The position numbers and the translations under genes are program-made. From Candidatus Coatesiibacteriota bacterium (GTDB lineage: Bacteria; B130-G9), in assembly GCA_016929465.1 (NCBI GenBank), contig JAFGIT010000356.1:1-7459 (forward strand): DNA of 7,459 bases, read 5' to 3'. Every line of letters starts with the position of its first letter. The first letter of the stretch is position 1. The notes beneath the pieces were generated by a model, which was not told the origin of the DNA, did no database searches, and was given only the letters and a program-made list of their open reading frames with translations. Shown here one piece after another: positions 1 through 6,334 of the stretch.

Positions 1-2165
1 ATCTTGAAGAAGGCGTGGTCCGGTTCACTCGACGGATCCCAGCTGAATCGAAGCGTGCCGGTGCCAATTCTGCTGCCTCGGAACGCGATCGTATCAGGGG
101 CGTCGAAGTCGAATTCGCCTGATGTTCTATATTGGAACAGGTAGGGTTCATCCATCGAGTTGCCTGTCTCGTCAGCGAGGGAATCGCTCAACATTGCAGA
201 AATCGTTGCACCGGATGGGAAGGAATCATAGGGCGAGAAGATGATGCAAGACGCATCGGAGTCAAATGTGAGTTGCCCTGGCCAAATGCCTCCCGGATTG
301 CTCTCCACAATTAGCATATCCGGTGTCACGCTATCTGAGGAAACGTCTTCCGATACTCTGATGAATACGTGTGTGTTTCGCGGCACATTCCGAGCTCCGT
401 CAACGGGGATAGTGGCTACCACAACAGGTGGAACATCGTCCTCCGCGATCCGGAATGTCCACGAGAAAGACTCCATGGTGTTAGGCGGCATCGATTCATC
501 ACTTGCGGAGATGGTCACCTGGACCTCCTGACCGTAATCCAGTATCCCGGAATCGTCGGTGTAGTTGACCTTTGCTCCCCAGTGGATCATGAAGGGCGCC
601 GGCGCCGCCGGATTGACCACTTCACCATTTATCGTCATGCGGAGCGAGTCAGGGTCTATTCTGCCGCAGAAATCTCTAATCAGGATGGAGATGCCGCTCG
701 ATGTTTGCGCGAAAAGGTCATTCAGGGAGACGACTGCCCCATCCGGCGGGTAGCAATCGACGACAAACGGTGGCCAAATGTCTTCCCCGATCGAGAAGGA
801 GAAAGCAAACGGCTCCATCTGGTTGGGCGGGGAGGCGAGGTCTGCACCGGCTATCTCGATTTCATAGTCCCTGTTGAAACCAAACTCACCGATCCCTGCG
901 TAGGTCAAAAAGCATCCAGTCTCGTCCTGCTCGACACGGGCCTCGACCGGTTGACCATTCACGGTCATCATCAGACTGGTTGCATCAATACCGGCGGCAT
1001 CATCCTCAATGACGGCAAAGACGGAGAACGGGTCCTCTGGGATATCTATGGCGCCTGAGGGGCCGTAGTCAGAGACATAGGGCGGCTCCACGTCGGGCGA
1101 CGCATCTTCCGCGACTTTGAAAGTGTAAGCAAGGGGCGACATCTGATTCGGCGTTGAGAACCTATCCGAGCAGGAGAGCTCGACCGCTATCTCTGAGCCT
1201 GGCTGCAAGGGACTCTCAAATGCGTACTGCACAACCAAGGAACTTCCGAGCTCCTCCGTCCAAAATTCGACCTCATCGCCTCCTACTATGAGCGAGACGC
1301 TCTCCGGATCCACCCCCGTCCCCTTGTCTGCCAATTCAATCGATATCGTGGGATTCGACACCGAAGTGCTGCCGTATGGGCTCGGCGACGCACGGACGGC
1401 TGAAGGTGATTCAGCGTCTCTCAGCCATCTTATCATCCTCATGAGAATCTCATCTCGGGCAGCCCTGTCGCCATCCAGGCCGATCAATGACTCGATAACG
1501 AACGAGAGAAACACCATCCGATAGGGTAGCGTAGTGCCGTCCGCGGGGAGCCTTACCGCCGCGGCATTTACGAATGGGCCTGAGCTCATCGTCACAAAAG
1601 GCTGCGCAAAGTCATCCAGCGGCCGGACGAGCATGAAGTAGTCCCTGTTGCCGAGCGGTGATTCAGTGGAGAAGGACATACCATCCCCGATAGGGTCATG
1701 CGATGCCCCGATAGTCAGAAGGGCACGTGTGTAATAGTCATAAGCCACATGTGTGTAATCTAGAAGGAAGCTATCGTTGGTCTGATACGCATACTCACCA
1801 GCAGACAGAAGCAGCGCTCCGCCGGCATTGAGATACTCCATCATCCTGTCGGCAGCGTCACCGTAGAAAGAGGTAAAGCTGTTCCCGCCTATTGAGTAGA
1901 TGACAACGTCAAAGGACAACATAAGCTCTACGGTCGGCAGCGTCGCGGCTTCAAATAGACTGAACGTCTCGTATTCTAGTTCCAGGGCATCCAGAGACTC
2001 CATCACATAGGGAGCAGTGCTGGGATTGAAAATGGAAACGCTATCGTCGATGAAGAGGACCGTGGGCGGGTCCTCGGCGGCGAAAAGGCCAGGTGAGACG
2101 CCCAGCGCGATGAAGATAATTGACAGGATGATAGCGATTCTAAAAGGGACGTAAGCCAATTCCAT
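1..2165 (-). CDS. Gene A: large modular secreted protein, N-terminal 721 residues (3' end outside window)
   Basis: The reading frame is open from ATG at 2165-2163 to the window edge with no stop, so the C-terminus is missing. I translated it by hand. Residues 1-29 form a Sec-type signal peptide (hydrophobic stretch about 9-22, likely cleavage near L-F-A/A). Residues 34-250 are a Rossmann-like domain opening with the strand and acidic turn T-V-L-F-I-D-D, with a later glycine turn N-A-G-G-A-L-L-L. Residues about 256-353, 359-462 and 463-576 are three Ig-like repeats, each closing with a P-N-x-M motif and an aromatic strand. Residues about 578-682 resemble the SbsA-type Ig domain (P-R-N-T-H-V-F-I near 595-602), and an FN3 domain begins about 688. 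It is collinear with gene B up to B residue about 732. The start is supported by the signal peptide and by a Shine-Dalgarno site 7 bases upstream. It is the last visible gene of the row, 5 bases after gene B. A binding or envelope role is inferred from domain type only; no enzymatic motif was found. Confidence 0.92.
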   Translation of the reverse strand, partial: MELAYVPFRIAIILSIIFIALGVSPGLFAAEDPPTVLFIDDSVSIFNPSTAPYVMESLDALELEYETFSLFEAATLPTVELMLSFDVVIYSIGGNSFTSFYGDAADRMMEYLNAGGALLLSAGEYAYQTNDSFLLDYTHVAYDYYTRALLTIGASHDPIGDGMSFSTESPLGNRDYFMLVRPLDDFAQPFVTMSSGPFVNAAAVRLPADGTTLPYRMVFLSFVIESLIGLDGDRAARDEILMRMIRWLRDAESPSAVRASPSPYGSTSVSNPTISIELADKGTGVDPESVSLIVGGDEVEFWTEELGSSLVVQYAFESPLQPGSEIAVELSCSDRFSTPNQMSPLAYTFKVAEDASPDVEPPYVSDYGPSGAIDIPEDPFSVFAVIEDDAAGIDATSLMMTVNGQPVEARVEQDETGCFLTYAGIGEFGFNRDYEIEIAGADLASPPNQMEPFAFSFSIGEDIWPPFVVDCYPPDGAVVSLNDLFAQTSSGISILIRDFCGRIDPDSLRMTINGEVVNPAAPAPFMIHWGAKVNYTDDSGILDYGQEVQVTISASDESMPPNTMESFSWTFRIAEDDVPPVVVATIPVDGARNVPRNTHVFIRVSEDVSSDSVTPDMLIVESNPGGIWPGQLTFDSDASCIIFSPYDSFPSGATISAMLSDSLADETGNSMDEPYLFQYRTSGEFDFDAPDTIAFRGSRIGTGTLRFSWDPSSEPDHAFFK
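438..1412 (-). repeat. Three Ig-like repeats in gene A (residues about 252-576)
   Basis: The order and motifs match gene B. The copies close with T-P-N-Q-M-S-P, S-P-P-N-Q-M-E-P-F and M-P-P-N-T-M-E-S, and each is followed by an aromatic strand ending near E-D. Copy 3 keeps the P-P-N-x-M motif that copy 3 of gene B has lost. The opening I-E-L-A-D-x-G-T-G-V-D of copy 1 is nearly identical to that of gene B, showing the duplication was of the whole protein and not of single repeats. Confidence 0.75.
2079..2165 (-). other. Signal peptide of gene A, no lipobox
   Basis: Residues 1-29 have one basic residue (R9), a hydrophobic core I-A-I-I-L-S-I-I-F-I and a small-residue end G-L-F-A/A-E-D. The position matching C29 of gene B is valine in L-G-V-S-P, so signal peptidase I cleavage and a non-lipidated product are expected. 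Confidence 0.7.
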
Positions 2166-2170
2166 CGATT

Positions 2171-5100
2171 TTACCGCCTTGCTTCGGGCTTCAGATTAGC
2201 GCGATACTCCCGGTGACCCACGGAGTTCGAATCGCGCATCCTAATCAGTGCAAGAGGCTCCAGATGCGGAGGCGATGTGTTCGCGCAGTTCGAGATTATT
2301 GATACATTTCCTGCTTCATCAATAGTCTTGATTGAAAAATAAGATGTCTCATCAGTCTGGGCAAGGGTCAATTGCAGGTTTTCAAGAGTCCCGGGGAACG
2401 ACGGAAGATACAGCACTGGCACCGATGGTGCTCCGTCGAAATCCTCGTCATTTTCTATCGGACTGCTCGAAATTCTTATATCGTAGCCGCTCGCGCGTCC
2501 TTGATGACCGTCATCACCCGGGGCGGTCCAGCTGAGTTGAACCTGGGCACCGTCATTGCTCAACGCGGCGCTCAAATCCTCAATACCCGCAGGGGGGATC
2601 CGATCGGCGAAGTAGTCATACAGCTTGAGACAATGAGCGTCTCCGAATGGTCCATCATCGCCATAGCCTCCATGCGTAATTAGATAGGCACTCGAATCAT
2701 TGATGATGCCCGATGGGACCACAACCATCGGCATCGACCGGCGAGGAGATGGTGAATATCCAGTCACGGTTGCCGCTAAATCAGTCCATTCGTTTGTGAA
2801 TAGGCTGAAAGAGTATAGCTCATTCGACGGCACCGGCCAGCTCAGTTCTCTATCGAGAATCCGTCCCCCAAACACCACCAATCTATTGAGATTCTCATCG
2901 ATAACCATCGCGTGCTGGAATCGCTCCATGGGGAGAGAACCCGATGTTGGAAGAGAGACCCAGACTAGCTCCTCTGGGTCGAACATGTAGCTCTTGCTGC
3001 TCACGCCGTTCTCGCCCAGGCCGCCAAATAGGTAAGCGCGGTCGATATACGGGACATAAGCAAAGGCCGCCTGGTGGAACGACAGCGGCTGGTAGCCGCT
3101 GAAATAGACATGAGTTGCCCATTCATGAGCATCCAGATCGAAGAAATAGACATCAGACTGTCTCTCATAGTCGATTCCCGTGGCTCCACCTCTGACGGCC
3201 GCAAGGCAGCCATAGAATAGAAGCCTATTGCGGAGAGAATCCAAAAATCCGGTACTCGGCAGCGTCGGCGTGGTCTTCCCGAAGGAGACGGGCGGTGGTG
3301 TCCCCGCCGGTTCGAAGGCTGTCCATTCGTAGTCGAGGAGGTCCAGGCGATAAACCGTGACGTTACTCGCGACAACCCAGATGACGTAACGGTCACTGTC
3401 ATAGAATGAAAAGCATCTGCCAGGTGGCGGATACGGGCCGGTTGTGGGAACCGTCTCCCACCGGAAAAGGTCCAAATCCAGTGCATACAGAGTATCTGTC
3501 TGCATCTCGGTAGTACCGCCAATCAGATAGATCTTTCTTTGCGGAGAAACGAATACCAACTGATGATCATATCGCGATCCGGGCGCGGGTCCCGGGAGCT
3601 GGAGATCGAGCCAGTCGGTTTCCGCAGATGGTGAAATGGTAAGCGATTCGGACGGCAGGCCATCCTCGCCTCGCTGATTGTAGCCGGTCACCCAGACACG
3701 ATATAACCTACCCTCCGAGAGACCATATATCTTGTATTCGGTTGACATGCCCGCATCGACCCAGCCCGAGTCATCGTCCCCGGATGATGCCTTCGCTCTG
3801 CCAAGAGCCTCATAGTGAAGCCTGTAGCCGGCCAGGGAGATATTCTCCGCATGTTCCCACCGGGCATGGATGAAGCCGTTGCCGGGACCCGCGCTCATCA
3901 GCTTTGGCGCGTCGATTATGGAGGACGAAGATGCTACAAATTCATCGGAGTAGTCGCTTTCGCCCGAGCAGCAATCCATAGCCGTTACGGCGAAGTGGTA
4001 AGTTTTCGCATTGTCGAGCCCAGTCAGATGTATCAAGAACATATCATAGACATCGATCGGGGATGGCCCCTGATCCAAATCGTCACCCTCGTAGGGTTCG
4101 CAGCATCCGTCGGAATCGTAATAAATCCTGTAAAAAATCGCATCCTCGTCGTCTGAGGTCTGCCAGTAGAGGGAGACCTCTCCGTCACCCTCGTAGCCAA
4201 AGACGTTGCTGGCTGGAGCGGGTGCATCGAGGTCGAATCCGGAACCAACTCGATAGCTGAATTCGTATGGCTCCTCCATGACATTGCCGCTCATATCCCT
4301 CAGACCCGCCTCCATTCTCACCGTGATCGTCGCCCTGGCAGGCGGATTATTGAATGGCACAAAATGTATATAGGGGGTATCCGGGTCGAATGAAGTCGTC
4401 CCCTCGAGAACGCCTCCACCCACTCTTTTATATTCAACTGTCAGAAGGTCCTGCGTGACGCTGGCGGGATCGGTGTCCGGGGAGACCATAATGAAGACAT
4501 GTGTATTCCTTGGAATGCCTACCGAATCTGGCTCCGGGATTGTCCCCGTGACTGATGGCGGTGTGCGATCTTCACCAATTAAACTGAATGACCAGGAGAT
4601 AGGCCCCACGGGAATGGGCGGTATGGCCGTATCCTCTGCATACAGCTCCACGTTGACCTCCTCACCCGCGGCGAACTCGTCCTCATCTGCATAATAGCGA
4701 ATCTTGAGACCATCAAAGAAGGGTGCCGATGACGGGCGCACTAGTTTGCCATTTACCTGCATTCGAACTGAGTACGGGTCGATACCTCCCATGTAGTCCT
4801 TCATGCGAACCTCTATGCGTCCCCCGTTGCGGGCCCCATAGAATTCATCCATATCCCAGACCGAACCGTCTGTTGGGGTCACATCAGTGACCATGGGAGG
4901 AGATGTGTCCTCGGGAATCTCGAATGAGAATTGAAGTGGCTCCATCTCATTGGGGGGCGAGGCGAGGTCCTGCGCGGTCACTTCGATGAAGTGCTCCCTA
5001 TATGGTCTGAATTCACTCGGACAAACGCACCATAATTCGATGCCGCCCTCGGTTCTCTCTGTAAGCGTGCCGAGCTCCTTGCCATCGACCTTAATCCTGA

Positions 5101-6325
5101 GGCCGGCCCTATCGACGCCGGTGCCGTCATCCCTGATAGTCGCGTGGATTTTGTAGGAGTTGTTGTCCTCCGCGGCCAGAGCGCCAGACGGACCAAATTC
5201 GGTCGGATACGGGGGCTCGTTGTCCAAGTCGGCCTGGTTGCCGATTGAGTATGAGTATATGAGTGGCTCCATCTGATTCGGTGACTTGTACCTGTCCTGG
5301 CATGAGACCTGAACCTGGACAACTGAGCCGGGACCCCGCGGTTCAGGGAAATCGTAGCGCACCCTGAGGCCGCCCGAGAACGCGGCCACATCCGGTGTGA
5401 CAGCCTCTTCGTCTATCAGCAGCTCGATGCTGTCCTTATCGACTCCCGTCCCGATGTCCGCCAGCTCAAGGATAACGGCGCCGTTTGTATATCCAGATTG
5501 ACATCCCGCCGATGGATAGCTCCATTCCAATGACGGCGCGATGCGATCGTAGAGCCAAGTTATGACTCGATAAAGGAATTCCGCGCGTGGCTCGGATGAG
5601 CCCTGTTCATCGACAATCGCTTCGAACGGGAAATTCGTGAGGATTACGCGATAGTCGAGATCGACCTCATCCGATGGCGCCCTAATTCCCATGCAGCTTG
5701 TGTGAGAACTCGCCGTGCCGCCGAAAATCTTCTGAGGTACATCGCCCATCAGCTTCACGTAGCACGCCTCCCAATAGAAGCTCGGCGGATGCTCCGGCGC
5801 AATAACCATGCCCGATGTTATCGGATCGAGATGCTCCCCAAGTATCAAGGGGACGTACGACCAATAATCGTATGAGATTTGAAGATAGTCCTCCATTAGT
5901 TCGCTGGAGTAGTTGTTATAGGTAAGCCACTCGGATGAGATGTAGATGGCCCCCCCGCTGTCGAGATAGTATTTTACATTGATTTCATCAATGTCTTGAA
6001 GATGAAAGAACTCATCGCCAGTGGTCCAGATAACAACGTCGTAATTCCTGAGTTTGGATACGCTTGGGGGAATCAGAGACGACTCCTGGATATTGTATAT
6101 GTCATACGTGAAGCCGCGGGCATCGAGCGCCTCGGTGAAGTAGGACGCACCATAGGTGTAGTATTCAGAATTGCCGTCGTCCACCAGGAGAATCGTCGGC
6201 ATGGTTGCGCCACCATCCGCGGCGAATACATCGGGCGAGCATCCCGCGGCAAGGATGGCGATTCCCGCGATTATCGCAACTCTAAATATCCAGCCGATTG
6301 CGGTTGGCTTAATTGGTTCTTCCAT
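2171..6325 (-). CDS. Gene B: Ig/FN3/kelch modular surface protein, complete, 1384 residues
   Basis: ATG is at 6325-6323 and TAA at 2173-2171, uninterrupted. Domains by residue: signal peptide 1-36 with a possible lipobox ending at C29; Rossmann-like domain 43-262 (T-I-L-L-V-D-D at 44-50, D-S-G-G-A-I-Y-I at 122-129); Ig-like repeats about 264-364, 370-472 and 476-585; SbsA-like Ig domain 586-693 (P-R-N-T-H-V-F-I at 605-612); FN3 domains 700-799 and 804-898; kelch-type propeller 903-1240; FN3 domain 1242-1347 with S-W-T-A-P-G-D-D-G at 1265-1273; tail 1348-1384. The N-terminal fold resembles class I glutamine-amidotransferase-like domains common in bacterial secreted proteins, but S-S-E-W stands where a G-x-C-x-G nucleophile elbow would be expected, so catalysis is unlikely. 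FN3, Ig and kelch domains in such proteins usually mediate binding or spacing. The C-terminus carries no LPXTG, PEP-CTERM or recognisable type IX sorting domain. It sits 2 bases after gene C and 5 before gene A. The specific function is unknown. Confidence 0.96.
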   Translation of the reverse strand: MEEPIKPTAIGWIFRVAIIAGIAILAAGCSPDVFAADGGATMPTILLVDDGNSEYYTYGASYFTEALDARGFTYDIYNIQESSLIPPSVSKLRNYDVVIWTTGDEFFHLQDIDEINVKYYLDSGGAIYISSEWLTYNNYSSELMEDYLQISYDYWSYVPLILGEHLDPITSGMVIAPEHPPSFYWEACYVKLMGDVPQKIFGGTASSHTSCMGIRAPSDEVDLDYRVILTNFPFEAIVDEQGSSEPRAEFLYRVITWLYDRIAPSLEWSYPSAGCQSGYTNGAVILELADIGTGVDKDSIELLIDEEAVTPDVAAFSGGLRVRYDFPEPRGPGSVVQVQVSCQDRYKSPNQMEPLIYSYSIGNQADLDNEPPYPTEFGPSGALAAEDNNSYKIHATIRDDGTGVDRAGLRIKVDGKELGTLTERTEGGIELWCVCPSEFRPYREHFIEVTAQDLASPPNEMEPLQFSFEIPEDTSPPMVTDVTPTDGSVWDMDEFYGARNGGRIEVRMKDYMGGIDPYSVRMQVNGKLVRPSSAPFFDGLKIRYYADEDEFAAGEEVNVELYAEDTAIPPIPVGPISWSFSLIGEDRTPPSVTGTIPEPDSVGIPRNTHVFIMVSPDTDPASVTQDLLTVEYKRVGGGVLEGTTSFDPDTPYIHFVPFNNPPARATITVRMEAGLRDMSGNVMEEPYEFSYRVGSGFDLDAPAPASNVFGYEGDGEVSLYWQTSDDEDAIFYRIYYDSDGCCEPYEGDDLDQGPSPIDVYDMFLIHLTGLDNAKTYHFAVTAMDCCSGESDYSDEFVASSSSIIDAPKLMSAGPGNGFIHARWEHAENISLAGYRLHYEALGRAKASSGDDDSGWVDAGMSTEYKIYGLSEGRLYRVWVTGYNQRGEDGLPSESLTISPSAETDWLDLQLPGPAPGSRYDHQLVFVSPQRKIYLIGGTTEMQTDTLYALDLDLFRWETVPTTGPYPPPGRCFSFYDSDRYVIWVVASNVTVYRLDLLDYEWTAFEPAGTPPPVSFGKTTPTLPSTGFLDSLRNRLLFYGCLAAVRGGATGIDYERQSDVYFFDLDAHEWATHVYFSGYQPLSFHQAAFAYVPYIDRAYLFGGLGENGVSSKSYMFDPEELVWVSLPTSGSLPMERFQHAMVIDENLNRLVVFGGRILDRELSWPVPSNELYSFSLFTNEWTDLAATVTGYSPSPRRSMPMVVVPSGIINDSSAYLITHGGYGDDGPFGDAHCLKLYDYFADRIPPAGIEDLSAALSNDGAQVQLSWTAPGDDGHQGRASGYDIRISSSPIENDEDFDGAPSVPVLYLPSFPGTLENLQLTLAQTDETSYFSIKTIDEAGNVSIISNCANTSPPHLEPLALIRMRDSNSVGHREYRANLKPEARR
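2173..2180 (-). promoter_or_regulatory. Ribosome binding site of gene A, inside the 3' end of gene B
   Basis: Read on the minus strand, AAGGCGGT lies at 2180-2173, one mismatch from AAGGAGGT, and is followed by 7 bases before the ATG at 2165. It covers the codons for the last two arginines of gene B and the first base of its stop. This decides the gene A start and points to translational coupling with B. Confidence 0.8.
2606..3619 (-). repeat. Kelch-type beta-propeller of gene B (residues about 903-1240)
   Basis: There are six blade-like units. Blade ends are marked by an aromatic near the end of the unit: R-W-E-T-V, E-W-T-A-F, E-W-A-T-H, V-W-V-S-L, E-W-T-D-L, and for the last unit L-Y-D-Y. 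Diglycines of the kelch type follow a hydrophobic strand in L-I-G-G (934-937), L-F-G-G (1099-1102), V-F-G-G (1151-1154) and T-H-G-G (1217-1220). Blade 2 has lost the diglycine and blade 3 has G-C instead. The initial D-W-L-D-L strand at 904-908 could close the ring with the last blade. The blade count is an inference from motif spacing. Confidence 0.75.
4571..5536 (-). repeat. Three Ig-like repeats in gene B (residues about 264-585)
   Basis: There are three diverged copies of roughly 100-110 residues. Each has an early D-x-G-x-G-(V/I)-D turn followed by a strand and a short acidic or N-G turn (for example D-G-T-G-V-D then K-V-D-G-K in copy 2, M-G-G-I-D-P then Q-V-N-G-K in copy 3). Copies 1 and 2 close with P-N-(Q/E)-M-E-P-L followed by an aromatic strand; copy 3 has a degenerate closing motif. 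They probably act as a rigid spacer between the N-terminal domain and the propeller, by analogy with Ig-repeat stalks. Confidence 0.75.
6218..6325 (-). other. Signal peptide of gene B with possible lipobox
   Basis: Residues 1-36 carry K6 and R15, then a hydrophobic core about 16-27 and L-A-A-G-C-S at 25-30. This fits the permissive lipoprotein pattern (small residues at -3 to -1, then Cys at 29). The serine after the cysteine is compatible with outer-membrane sorting under the Lol rules known from enterobacteria. An alternative signal peptidase I site, V-F-A/A at 33-36, lies just after it, so lipidation is probable but not certain. Confidence 0.65.
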
Positions 6326-6334
6326 TCCTACCTC
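6326..6334 (-). promoter_or_regulatory. Ribosome binding site of gene B, overlapping the stop of gene C
   Basis: On the minus strand GAGGT lies at 6334-6330, 4 bases before the ATG at 6325, and a second purine block (AGGA) directly abuts the start. GAGGT covers the last sense codons and the first base of the TAG stop of gene C. The spacing is slightly short, but the overlap supports coupled translation of C and B. Confidence 0.75.

Noticed and set aside
369-1058. Plus-strand open frame of 229 codons opposite gene A
   Set aside because: The translation is arginine-rich with no domain-like pattern, has no signal peptide, and lies wholly antisense to a frame whose protein clearly matches gene B. 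It is a codon-bias shadow.
3001-3522. Minus-strand 173-codon frame inside gene B
   Set aside because: It overlaps the propeller coding sequence in another frame and its product is a low-complexity Arg/Ser/Pro translation with no similarity to the matching region of gene C.
2606-3619. Galactose oxidase or sialidase activity for the kelch propeller
   Set aside because: No copper-ligand set, Asp-box repeats or other catalytic residues of those enzymes could be recognised. Only the structural kelch pattern is visible.
6326-6327. Separate promoters or terminators between the genes
   Set aside because: The gaps are 2 and 5 bases, too small to hold such sites. A promoter inside the upstream coding sequence cannot be ruled out, but no convincing -35/-10 pair was recognised.
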